DNA of 64,000 nt. Origin: Paraspadella gotoi. Taxonomy: Eukaryota; Chaetognatha. Below, piece by piece: positions 47,849 to 58,329 of the stretch. The translations under genes and the position numbers were made by a program. The notes beneath the pieces were generated by a model. The model saw only the letters and a program-made list of their open reading frames with translations. It searched no databases and was not told the DNA's origin. The DNA lies in assembly GCA_051294375.1 (NCBI GenBank), contig CM119263.1, forward strand, positions 13,023,923 to 13,087,922, written 5' to 3'. How positions within the stretch are numbered: the stretch's first letter is position 1; each line of letters opens with the position of its first letter.

Positions 47849-50485
47849 TCAAACGTCGTTTTTGACAACGTCGTCGTCGCTTTTGTCGTTGACCCTTCGT
47901 CGAGACTTAAAGAAACCGCGGGACTTTTTCTTCCAAAGTTTGAGGATTTCCCAGAGCGTCTTGCGGAAGTTCTCCACTGTGCAGCACACAGCGAATTTCG
48001 AAGAGGAATAGAGGCAGAGAAGAGTCAAGCAAAAGTTTTTGTAGTAGTTGCACGGGATAGAGTTGTCGCAGTCCACGATTTCGCGCTGAAAAGATGGAGG
48101 GAATGAGTTGTTTGGTTATTGAATGAAAATGTATATCAAAATATATCGCTATTTCTTAAAAAAAAAAAAATCACATTTTTTTACGTGAAACCTTGAAGTG
48201 ATGGGTGATGATTTCGAGAATTTCCAACACCATGAGCGGGAGGTGACTGACGACGAAGAGGAGAAAGAATCGACGGGCGAATCGATGGGAATCGGAGACG
48301 GCGACGTTTGGATTCCGGAGGAACCATCGCCGAGTCTTGCAGAACATCACGCCGATCACTGTGAATTGGAGTATGGTGTGGAAATATCGCTTTTTTTTTC
48401 CACGTGAAAAAGACAGATCGTGAACGATCTCTCACCCAATAATGGAAGGATGTACTTGGTGAGGGGGTCAGCGATGGCGTAGCAGACGCGAGAAAAGTCG
48501 AGGAAGCCTTCGGTGAGTCTCTCTTCGATCTTCACCAATCCGTCTTCCTCCAACTCCTTCGACCGGGAATGGTTAAACCGAAACGTAACATTCGTGAGAA
48601 ATTTTGCGATCAAATCACTCACGAATCACGATATTAAATCAAGTCGTTGCGACAAGAGGCAAACGTCTTTTCGATTCCCCTCGTACATACAAAAATTTGT
48701 TTTCCCCTTTTTAATTCGTACATTTTTCTTACTATCTAGGAAAAAAGTTAGAAACATTTTTAATTGAGGATATCTACTCGAAAACTTGCTCGATTTTTAA
48801 AAAATCAGGATGTTTCAGATTCTACACTAAATTTCCTTTCAGTTGCTTCCTTCCATTTTTTCGTAGATCCAACCGTATAGAAGTTAGAGGCAAAATAAGA
48901 TTGCTACCTCAAGTGAAAAATGACGGAAAAAATCGCCTTTAGTTTTCCACAATTCTTGGTATTGAGTTATTTGTTTCTATTTCAAATTGAGTTAGTTATT
49001 TTTTTCATTTTTTTAAATTTGGTTATGCCGAATAGACAGCCCCTCTCTTTGGTTCATAAAGGTGCAATAGTAGCTCTGAGAAAAGAGGGAAAGACGCAAC
49101 AATTCATCAGCAATAGACTTGGAATCCCTCGTTCCACCATTGCAAATTTTTTACGGCGATACAACAAATCAAAAACATTTGGTGTGTCAGCTTTACGAGA
49201 GCATGCCCAGACGAATGCAGGCAGTGGTCGATGCCGAGGGAGGGCATACCAAATATTGAGAATGTTTTACCCATGTTTTGTATATTTTTTATTGAATAAA
49301 TGAACTTTTAAAAAAAAATGTTTCTAACTTTTTTCCTAGATAGTACATCTTAAAATTCTTAAGTTTAGTAAAATTTTTTTTAGACTCAACCTTGAAACAC
49401 GACGTGGGGATCGGCACGTTGTACAAAATAATGACGAAGATGGCGATCGCGATGTCCGTTCCCTGACATAAAAATCAGATACAAATTTTGTGAAAATACA
49501 AAATTGACGGGAAAAACAATGAAGGAAACCTGGAGCATGTCGACACTAACGGGCGGCTGAAGTCTCATGTACAAGTTGAGCGCTAAGATAACAAGTCCGT
49601 AGATAGAAGTATAATGCGCCGTCGAGTAAACCGTGTAGAAGTAGTTCACTGTGATTAAAATAACTTTCAGAACATTATTTCGAGAACGATAGAGGGATTT
49701 TTGGAGGCAAAAGAATTCTTGTTATTTTTTACAATATTGTTATACACTAAAAAAAACTGTTATTAAAGATTTTTTTATAAAAGCAGACCCATCCCCTAAT
49801 CCAAACAGAACCAGTGACATTGGCGTTTTTTTCTGGATCAAAAGTGTCGGAGTTGGCGTCACTTCCGTTGCTAATTGACGTCACGACGCAACTGTTGGAG
49901 ATGTTGGTGTAAGAGGCGTAGATGGCGAATATAGACATCAGGGTCAAACTGAAACAAAGAGGAGCAGACAAATATTTTTGAATTAAACGTTAAAATGATT
50001 TTTGTACCTCATTAGTCATAAACGCTACCTGTCGGCCCACACGATCATGTGGAGGTAATGTTTGATTCGTAGTTCGTCCTTGGTGTAAAAGTGCAGGACG
50101 ACGAGCGCTATCGCGTTCCCAGCGACGCCTGTTAAACGAAAATTTATCCTCGGTTCATGACCCTGACGCGGGAAAAACAGAATTCACGGCCGCGAGGGGT
50201 AAACGCCCGGTCAGAGTTCGAGGCCACGGTTGAGAAGGGAAGGCCGTTCATTGATAAAATTTCGATGACTTTCTGTACCCAAAAATATTTGAAGGCATTG
50301 AAATTGCACACACAGTAGATACTACATAATATATATATATTAAAAGCAAAAAAATGTCTATACACTGTATACACTGTATACAGTGACATAGTTTGAGATT
50401 GATTTAGTAGCGCTACCTGCGAAAATGATGGTGGGAAGAATGTAGTCGTACAACAGGATCATCGTCGGCGTCGGAATGTATCCAT
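47849..50485 (-). CDS. Divergent rhodopsin-like seven-transmembrane receptor gene, copy B
   Basis: Eight exons: 50417-50485, 50029-50128, 49812-49948, 49530-49648, 49391-49462, 48436-~48660, 48192-48358 and 47849-48085 (TGA). All GT-AG phases agree. Segments: TM1 LPTIIFAGVAGNAIALVV with the GN signature; TM2 YLHMIVWADSLTLMSIF; a glycosylation-rich loop (NIS, NGS, NVT); TM3 SIYGLVILALNLYMRL, with NLY where DRY is usual; TM4 DIAIAIFVIILYNVPIP; TM5 YAIADPLTKYILPLLVIGVM with its proline; TM6 FARRFFLLFVVSHLPLMVL; TM7 NFCLTLLCLYSSSKFAVCC lacking NPxxY; helix 8 ENFRKTLWEIL; basic tail. About 375 residues. It should sit in the plasma membrane and signal through G proteins; ligand unknown. Exons 1 and 6 carry one-base errors that copy A lacks. 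The intron between exons 5 and 6 holds a Tc1-like fragment. An alternative start is the Met of MILLYDYILP. Confidence 0.68.
49025..49240 (+). pseudogene. Tc1/mariner-like transposase N-terminal fragment
   Basis: The plus strand reads MPNRQPLSLVHKGAIVALRK, then GKTQQFISNRLGIPRSTIAN and FLRRYNKSKTFGV, ending near NAGSGRCR. This is the first helix-turn-helix of Tc1-type transposases, with a degenerate GRPR linker (GRCR). No second helix-turn-helix or DDE domain follows, only AT-rich DNA. It lies antisense in an intron of the receptor gene. It may be a relic or an independent helix-turn-helix exon. Confidence 0.6.
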
Positions 50486-50951
50486 ACTTTATGAAGCTGA
50501 AAAGTAAAATATTCGCGAGATAATTTTGAGAAGGCGCGCGGAGAAAAGTTTTTGAAAAACAAGTCGTCAATTAATCATAAAATTTAAATTGTTTTTCTTT
50601 TAAGCGAGGAAGAGGAAACTCCTCGGCAGAAACTTATCTATGCGCCTGCTTTATCATTTAACGAGGCGAAGGATTTATGTTGTATGGGGTTATAAAGTTC
50701 ATATAAGTAAAGACAGACAGAGTTTCTTCGAGATAAGTTAATTGATTTCGAGATTGGATGTCTAATTGGCTAATTGGCTTTGCATGAAGAGATGACAATT
50801 TGCTCTTCGCGGAATAAGATGACAAACTAATGAATGAAAAAAAAAAAAAAAAAGATGGAGAATTTCAAATCCTCTCCCGTTAAGTTAGAGATTCGCTTTT
50901 GTGCGAAATTTTTTTTGTTGCTTTAAAAAAATAAAGAATATAAATAAAGTC

Positions 50952-51161
50952 ATGAAATTGATTCGAATTCGGACGAAAGCGAATCCAGTTTTAGCGAAAC
51001 CCGATTCTTTTTTCGCCCCAAACTTTGGGCCAAAGAAAACAAGAAATTCGGGATGTGCATTTGGAAGTGCAATTTGCATTTCGCTGAATCGAGATTGGCC
51101 CAGAGTTGTTTGCTTGCTCTTTATAGTGCATCTCTTCTCGAATCAGAGGCAAAAAACATAA
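50952..51161 (+). CDS. Candidate 69-codon open frame
   Basis: Reads MKLIRIRTKANPVLAKPDSF, then FAPNFGPKKTRNSGC and a hydrophobic end PRVVCLLFIVHLF, stopping at TAA. In copy A (about 41867-42084) the frame is interrupted by several indels. The minus strand is open as well. No family recognised. Confidence 0.22.
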   Translation: MKLIRIRTKANPVLAKPDSFFAPNFGPKKTRNSGCAFGSAICISLNRDWPRVVCLLFIVHLFSNQRQKT

Positions 51162-51876
51162 TAATTATCATTTACTAATCAACGGCCCCCTGTTCAGGTA
51201 TTAGCGATTTTGAATTTTCCCGATTGTAACTGACCACTGAAGGAAGGAAGAAAGGAAATGTATGCAGCAAGGAGCCATGGGAATTATAAAATATCCTACT
51301 TTCAAATGAACTGAAATTTTTAAAACTTTTAGTTGAGTATTCGCGAAGATGTCCATACTTCACTATTAAAGAGCTGCTAGCCATTAGAAGCGTTGAATTT
51401 AAAACAAAATATAAATCAAACATATTTGAGAGAAAACGAAAAAATTTAACTTTTGTTAAGTAACAACACATCTTAAATCAACACTTGAGCATCGTAAAGT
51501 TTTTATTTTAACTTGTAATCGGTTTTAAAAATTTTTTTTTCTCCAAATTTTACGATCAACAAATCAAAAAACTCCACACGAGTAGATTATTCACCTTAAT
51601 TCCTCCGCTGTTTCATCCATCTTAAAATTGTTCGCGTTTTGTGGTCCCGAATAAGAGAGGTTACATTCGTCTGTGTTGAAATATATTTATTTCGTGCGGT
51701 ATAGTCACCGTATGTCTCACCATGATGAACAGGAGCAGACGAAATTCAACTACATGTGATATTCGTTCTCCCAAGGGTTTTTTTTTTTTTTTTTTTCAAA
51801 TGGGGAAAAGGATGCGATAACTCCTCCAGTTCAATTGGCGAGGGAAAATGAAGGGAGAAAAATCAATATCACGGAA

Positions 51877-51879
<3 letters not shown>

Positions 51880-51959
<80 letters not shown>
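51880..51959. repeat. (CT)n(CA)n microsatellite
   Basis: About 65 bp of CT followed by CACACACACAC. Confidence 0.95.
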
Positions 51960-52384
51960 TGGCCCTCCCATAACCCATTAGTGAAATGATTTGTCTTTAC
52001 GACTAATTTCGATCCATATTTTTTTTATATTCGACATTTTTTAATTATTTCGTAAATCCAGACAATACTTATCTATTCATTACAAGTAGGCATATGGTCA
52101 TGGTCCAATTGACATTAAAAACTAGAGAAGGTAAAGCAAAAAAATAATTATTGTATTTTTGTAGGTTTTATCAGTATGCTTTGATAGAAACCATACTCAG
52201 AATTTTGGCTGACTCATGACTCATGACTCATGACTCACAGAAATCAAAGATACCAGATCCTAGCCATAGTTGGAACGGACTTTGCAATAGCTTGACCGGT
52301 TGATCGCAGAATAGAGGCTGGCTTTGTATGTAAATAACTTACCAATGAAGAGACAGTAATTATTGTTATGGTAGTGCATAGAAC

Positions 52385-52577
52385 CGTTCAATGTAAGCAG
52401 TCCCTGAGCTTCGGATCAGGCTGTAACACCATGTTACAGGCGGGTTAAGCGCCCCGTCCCTCTAAACTGCCAGACGACCACCGGGCTAGAACCCCGGACC
52501 TTTGGGTTGGGAGGCGAATGACTTGCCTCCAGCACCAATGGCCGCTGATGAACGGTTGGTGGGTTAGTCCACCATAC
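52385..52577 (-). repeat. tRNA-like SINE copy
   Basis: On the minus strand it starts gtatggtggactaacccacc and includes cattcgcctcccaacccaaa, the B-box-like GGGTTCTAGCCC and a tail gtaacatggtgttacagcct, where ccatgttac/gtaacatgg form a small palindrome. It is repeated at 52800-53002. Confidence 0.5.
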
Positions 52578-52579
52578 AT

Positions 52580-52800
52580 CCCCCCTCCCGTAGGAAGATG
52601 TCTGTTGCGTCTCTTCAGTGAATTGTTGTTGTTGGTGGAAACTGCGTCACCAAGTTGAGGCAAGTCGCCTGATGTGTTGTGGGCGGAAAGTGCATCGCCA
52701 GGTTGAGGCATGTTGCCTGAAAGTGTTGTTGTTGCTGTTGTGTTCGGAAGTCGGGCTCACCAATGAAGAGACAGTAATTATTGATAAGTGTTAATGACAG
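52580..52800 (-). repeat. Two-unit ~48 bp repeat between SINE copies
   Basis: On the minus strand two related units read MPQPGDALSAHNTS and LPQLGDAVSTNNNN. They are preserved as a translated repeat, but the surrounding frame is not supported. Copy A has the same repeat (about 43590-43680) with indels. Confidence 0.4.
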
Positions 52801-53002
52801 AACCGTTCAATGTAAGCAGTCCCTGAGCTTCGGATCAGGCTGTAACACCATGTTACAGGCGGGTTAAGCGCCCCGTCCCTCTAAACTGCCAGACGACCAC
52901 CGGGCTAGAACCCCGGACCTTTGGGTTGGGAGGCGAATGACTTGCCTCCAGCACCAATGGGGCGCTGCTATGACACGGTTGGTGGGTTTTAGTCCACCAT
53001 AC
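52800..53002 (-). repeat. tRNA-like SINE copy
   Basis: Near-identical to 52385-52577, with the same flank accaatgaagagacagtaat, so the repeat unit is larger than the tRNA-like part (about 240 bp). Confidence 0.5.
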
Positions 53003-54130
53003 CAAAAAAAATTTACTTATCTTCTTTACATACCAAAAATTTTACTAATCTTCTTTACATACCATACGAAAGAATTTTACTTTTCTTCTTTACATACCTT
53101 GAACAATTTCCGCCAAAAATCTCTGATTTTCAATACTTTTTAATACTTTATATTCTTCAGCAATTCAGAATTCTCTAAGCTTTCTAGAATCATATTTTTT
53201 TCAAATACATTAAATTCATACTTTATAAGTACAAAACTAAGAGGTAGACAGAATTACTCAATCAATGGGGTAATAAAAGGAATACAATTAGAATTGTTAC
53301 ATCAATCTTGACTCCCTCACACCATATTGATCTTTTATTTTTCTTCAAAGAGTCCAGAGACCTACCAAGGTGGTTTTTGAAACCATTTTAAAATGCCCTT
53401 TTTTTTTACTTCAAAGTAAAAAAAAATTACTGTTTTGTTATTGTGACCTGCGATTTAAATTGACCTTCGGAAGTGAAAAATTAAAGATTAGGTAACAAAA
53501 AAAAATAGGTAACAAGAAACATTACTAATTCGTACCTTTTCGGACTTGTCAGGGAAAACGAGCTATTGGGTCAGAAAATCAGGAACGAAATAATGTTATA
53601 ATTAACTTTCTGCTTGATAGATAGGCATTTCACAGACAAATTGGTGAATTTATTAAATTATAAAAACTTAATTTTCCGGGACGAAGAGTTAAAAAATGGA
53701 AAAAATGCAGACCATAAAAAAGAGAAATTCCCAGTAAAGTGAAAATTGCTTGCGATTGTCCTTGTTATTTTGGTTGCATTAATTTTGCTTTTCTAAATAT
53801 TATTGTTTTTGTCTTTATTTATTTCTGAAGCAATTAATGCTTCATCAAAAAACGTCTAGAGGATAACTTATCCATAGTTATACACTCGCCTGAAAAAATT
53901 TATTACAAAATCACTGCTGTTCAACGTCTTCAAATGGTCAGCCAGAAATGGAACTTTGTTTTGACTAAGATCATGAATACTTTTATTTCGTTTTGTATTA
54001 AACTTGAAATATAGGAAAATAGTAAAGATATTAGTTTCTACTTCTTTTGTTCCGTATATATCAATGTCAATACGTATTTTTGATGTTTAAGACTACATAC
54101 CATGTTGTTTTCTTAATTTTCATTTTAAAA
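53003..54130. other. AT-rich region without recognisable genes
   Basis: At 53000-53100 a short unit (accaaaaattttactaatcttctttacat) is repeated about three times. The rest shows no supported feature. Confidence 0.5.
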
Positions 54131-54142
54131 ATCAATGTACAG

Positions 54143-54582
54143 TATTTATTTATTTTCGTCCGTTCATTCGTTCCGATTGGGTCAGGGGTCTCTCGGTGAG
54201 GGTCAAGCGAAACGCCGGCCTCTGACTCCGGGTCAAATCCTCAAAGACAAACAGGCGAAACAAAAGGGAAAAATACTAAACAAAATAAAAACGGGGATGA
54301 AAAGGAAGTGACCCTGGGAAAAACCCTTACCCAATTCCCTCGGACATTGCGAGCCTTACCCTGCTCATCGGCCCTCCGTGAATTTATGATTATCTCACCT
54401 CAGCGGGACGCCGTAGCGATTCGTTTAAAGATCTAATATTTCCTTCTCGACTACATAATGCGTTACGGCTTCGCGTCAAAAGTGACGGAGAAAACTTTTT
54501 CGGGCTTGGGTCCGGCGACGACCCGGTACTCATAAAAAGTTCATGGGGAGAAAGAGATGATCGGGAACAATGGATGTATTAA
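54143..54582 (+). CDS. Candidate two-exon 3' end of a gene
   Basis: An exon at 54143-54195 (after tgtacag, before g/gtgagg) reads IYLFSSVHSFRLGQGSL and joins in phase to an exon at 54404-54582, whose acceptor is tatctcacctcag. The second exon encodes SDSFKDLIFPSRLHNALRL, then KSDGENFFGLGSGDDPVL and SSWGERDDREQWMY before TAA. The 58-codon open stretch and the phase match support coding. No family recognised and upstream exons not found. Confidence 0.38.
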
Positions 54583-54667
54583 ATTTTCCTTTCGCGCAAG
54601 AAAAGCCCGTAGAGACCAGAGGTTGGGAAAGATCATTGTTCCATCCTCAATGACAAAAATTTCGAGA

Positions 54668-54670
<3 letters not shown>

Positions 54671-54750
<80 letters not shown>
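54671..54750. repeat. (CT)n microsatellite ending in CAG
   Basis: About 80 bp of pure CT followed by cag and then gccctcgaggcatggct, which could act as a 3' splice site on the plus strand. Confidence 0.95.
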
Positions 54751-54752
<2 letters not shown>

Positions 54753-55072
54753 GCCCTCGAGGCATGGCTAATGTATGAGGAGGCCGCGTGAATGGAAACC
54801 CATTTGGATTTTGCCACAGATTTTCCCTCTTCAAGGACGAATTACGTCGGGTCACCCGAGCTTTTTTCTTTCTTTTTTCTTACTTTCATCTTTGTGTTTC
54901 CCTTCTTTTCTACTTTCACCACCTTTTTTTTTTCTTTCTTTTCCATTTCCTTTCCATTAAGAGTAAGTGAAAATCCATAACACCTGAGGGGGGGGGAGAG
55001 CATATTAAATTTTTAAAGTAATGAAAGAATTGAATGAATGAATGATCGAATGATCGATTTATTTGATGATTG

Positions 55073-55315
55073 ACTCAGTAGTCAATAGTCAATTAATTTG
55101 CCGAATAAACGATTCGACGTGATTGCTGACAAGGTTGACTTTCGCCGACGGAACCGGCAACGTTTTCCTCGCAACATCCGGCTTTTGGCGCGATTCTTTT
55201 CTCGAGATCGTCGATCTGGATTCTTTTATTTGAGGAGGTCACGACTTGGAATTGTCACGATGACAGAAAAAGATCGTTAATCTCAATCGTGGCTTAAGGA
55301 AGACCTGGAAAGGGA
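55073..55315 (-). CDS. Candidate minus-strand terminal exon
   Basis: An acceptor tattccctttccag (about 55316) opens a frame VFLKPRLRLTIFFCHRDNSK that meets a TGA and then continues PPQIKESRSTISRKESRQK to NHVESFIRQIN before another TGA. A second frame from an internal acceptor reads IQIDDLEKRIAPKAGCCEE. The plus strand is open too (55098-55280). One of these is probably exonic, but I cannot choose. Confidence 0.22.
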
Positions 55316-55319
55316 ATAT

Positions 55320-57074
55320 GGAATAAAATTATCGAAATGGCGAAATGTCCTTTGCTATCCCGAAAATAAAAAAAAGATAAGGAATAAATAGCAAAAGCGA
55401 CACTCATCGACTAAAGGCGGCTTGCTCTAATTTTCGACAAAGGCGTGAGATTATTCGTAAATAAACGATTATTACTTCCAGGCCTATTCATTACTTCGAC
55501 GATCGGTTTCCTAATATGGAAAATAGGGGAAAAAAAAAACCCCGATAATTTTCCCTCGCTAATAACATTCACTGGATTTTATCTCTGTTAACCGTGAGCA
55601 TTTTTAACGTGACTTTCGAAGGTCACAACCTCATCTGAGTCATCGACGGACTCAATTTATTGTCGCGATCAATATATTAATTCTTTGACAAAAATATAAT
55701 CAACTTAATATCCACTCTCGATCGACCACCTCTTTTCTCCCTCTTCTACCCTCCAACCTCCTCCTCTCGCGATGCGGGACCGAGGGCCGAACTTACCCTC
55801 ATCCTCCGGTCACGTGACGCGAGGACATAAGGACCGAACATAACCTTTATTGACGATACAAACTTCTCGGGTAACGATTTTAAAGAGATCTCGTCGTTAC
55901 TTGCGGAGTGAATGAGTGTCCAACCCGCTGGTTTTGGAACTGATTAGTGATTATCGCTCTTTTTTCGGTTTCTCCACTTTATCATCAACGATCATCTTCG
56001 TTAAACAAAAAAAGACAAATGACGGATTGAAGATGAACATGATGGTAACGAATCTTAAAAACTAAGGAATTAAATTTTCCTTTTAGTCGATATTGTCAAA
56101 ATATTAAGGCAAAATGTATATAGAAAGAGCCCAGCTAGAGAAAGTTCTGATATTTCTTTAAAAAAAACAAAAAAACTTAACGCTGGGAAAAAGTTTCATG
56201 CTCAATTGATTCTTTAATCGTTGTCATCGTCGTATTCGTCGCTTCGGTCTCAGACTGGCCCGTCGCGCAAAGGGACCCGTCCGGTCAGGGAGGGCCGCAA
56301 ATGAGCAAGGGAAATCTTGCCCGTCGCCCATCGAATCTACCCAACGGGCGTTAAATATTTTTTCCAACTTTTAACGTCTCGTCCCACAGTACTTTTTGTA
56401 CTGTGGGGACTTTAGCCTCAATGTATTCATTTCATGTGAGAAAAATGCTATTTAGTCCACTAATTTTATCTTTCATTCTCAGTCATCAATGATGACTCAT
56501 CGTTTATTCTATTAAATCGTTATTTCCGTAACTGAAACAAAATTATCGATATCCAAAAGTTTTTTTTCGATAAAGTAAGAACTCTATACCGTTATTATGT
56601 GATTTTTCACTTCTATATTCAAATTTAATAATTTTTAATTTCAAATTTTGCGAGTTTTTTCCTCTTTCTCTCTCTTTTTTGTTTTTATTTGTTTCTTCGC
56701 TTCTTATTTTCATACATTCTTGTTGCTGTTTTTTTTTCTTTTCTCTTTCAATGACATCTCATCTTTCAAACGATATTTTCTTTTCCGATATTTTCTCGTG
56801 CATCAATGTGACACCGTCTCCAAAATACCGTGTTATCAAAACAATAACAATAACAATTCAATTCAAGAAACTACTTGTTTCACTCGTTCATGTTCCACTT
56901 GTTTATACTATTAATTATCTCGAAAAAAAGGCCGAGAAACCTTTGTGTGTTTTTATCACTTGTTTACATGAACTTTGGTGAAAAAACAAAACCATTGGAT
57001 TCACCAAGGGAAACAATATTAAATATTCTCTCTCTCTCTCTCTCTCTCTCTTCTCTTCTCTCTCTCTTCTTCTT

Positions 57075-57126
<52 letters not shown>

Positions 57127-57480
57127 TATTGTTGGCGAAACCACTGTTATCATAAAGCCGCGTCATTCTCGATCGTAATTCACAATTCCCGTTTGTTAGT
57201 TACCGCCGTTCGATCGCCGGATTATAGCCGAACTTATTGTTCAAATCCGTCGCCATAGGAACAGGACGCTCCGGATTTCGTCTTCCGTGTTAATTATTGG
57301 GATATACTGTAGTGAATAAAATTTAGAAAAACGTCATCTTTTTTAGCAAATACTTCTCACAACCCAGCAAAATACGGTAAGCTTTTGTTTTTGGGTGACA
57401 TTTCGGGAGAACGATCAAACCCAAGTAGTTTAAAAGACGTTGACCACGACGACGACGACAAGGACGAAAAAAAACGACGA
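55320..57480. other. Mostly non-coding; isolated exon-like pieces
   Basis: The minus strand has a start-plus-donor at about 55797-55841 (MFGPYVLASRDRRMR then g/gtaagt) and an open stretch near 55410-55515 (KPIVEVMNRPGSNNRLF). The phases between them could not be joined. 56.1-57.0 kb is AT-rich. A GTAC palindrome, cacagtactttttgtactgtgg, lies at about 56385-56406. Confidence 0.35.
57029..57123. repeat. (CT)n microsatellite ending in CAG
   Basis: Interrupted CT of about 95 bp followed by cag and ctattgttggcg. Confidence 0.95.
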
Positions 57481-57500
57481 TCATCCATTTAAATCTCAGA
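57370..57500 (-). CDS. Candidate small exon
   Basis: The minus strand reads MDDRRFFSSLSSSSWSTSFK, then LLGFDRSPEMSPKNKSLPY, with a start context aaATGGATG and a possible donor GCTGG/GTTGTG. An overlapping frame on the same strand (57323-57619) is longer but less protein-like. Weak. Confidence 0.22.
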
Positions 57501-57584
57501 TCCGTCTCGGTCAACCGCGGCTGACGCAAGGGGAAAGGTAAACCGAGGAGGTCAAAGGAATCCCAATGCCCATAAAAAGGCCTC

Positions 57585-57809
57585 ATGGGCTGCGCGACCC
57601 CTCGGGCCGTAGCGAGCATCGTGACCCTCGGGGGGGGAGGGGGAGAGGGCGAGGGATCGTTTAATCGATGGATTGAGACGAGAACGGATTCCGGGAAACT
57701 CTTTTCCCGTAAAACGGGTGACGACAGCGACGACCACTTCGAAGATTCACGGTTGGAGGGCGAGGGGGGGGGAGGCCTTGAGGTCTGTGGAGAAGACTCG
57801 ATCGATTAA
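57585..57809 (+). CDS. Candidate 74-residue acidic protein
   Basis: Starts MGCATPRAVASIV, compatible with N-terminal myristoylation/palmitoylation, then a glycine/glutamate stretch, FNRWIETRTDSGKLFSRKTG, DDSDDHFEDSRLEG and VCGEDSID before TAA. The opposite strand is also open. The composition favours the plus strand. No family recognised. Confidence 0.3.
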   Translation: MGCATPRAVASIVTLGGGGGEGEGSFNRWIETRTDSGKLFSRKTGDDSDDHFEDSRLEGEGGGGLEVCGEDSID

Positions 57810-58176
57810 GCAAGATAAGACTTTTGTCGAAATTTTTTTATGAACTTATCCCACTTCGTTCGGTTCTCGTTTATGGTGAATTCAAAGTAATTGTTTAATC
57901 ATCAGTATCTTCCTCTCTCAATTCGAGCGACAACACAGATTTCAAATGAGAAGCTTGCAGACATTGTCAGACAACCTCTTTCGCCTTCTTTCCTTTCTCC
58001 CTTTCAACCGTCGAGTGAGATGAAAAGAAAAAAAAAGAAGAGTTCGTGACGCGTGAATTCAACGAAAACCGACGCGGCGACGCGGTGACGCGAGCGTTCG
58101 ATTGTCTCGTCTTGCATTAAAAATTCGGGGAAAATGGCACGTCCTCGCTCAGCAGTCAATCAATCAGTCAACCAGT

Positions 58177-58286
58177 CTTTTTTTTTTCTTTCTTTCTTTC
58201 TTTCCTTCTTTCTTTCTTTCGTTTTTTCTTTCGTTTTTTCTTTCTTTCATTCTTTTTTTCTTTCTTTCTTTCGTTCTTTCGTTCTC

Positions 58287-58322
<36 letters not shown>

Positions 58323-58323
58323 T
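58177..58323. repeat. (TTTC)n tetranucleotide microsatellite
   Basis: About 145 bp of TTTC with a few TTTCG variants. Confidence 0.95.
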
Positions 58324-58329
58324 TTTGCT

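Larger units (their letters stand above)
43862..52905. repeat. Tandem unit 2, copy B (9.0 kb)
   Basis: Collinear with 34506-43855. The junction is a short (GA)n tract at 43866-43900 directly after SINE-like sequence. Differences are mostly single-base deletions relative to copy A. Confidence 0.92.

Noticed and set aside
50144-50389. 81-codon minus-strand frame before the receptor exon 2, considered as an alternative first exon (VIEILSMKRPSLLNQLAFE in copy A)
   Set aside because: The acceptor is plausible, but the donor at its end is weak and the exon at 50417-50485 gives a better TM1 with matching phase. Kept only as a possibility.
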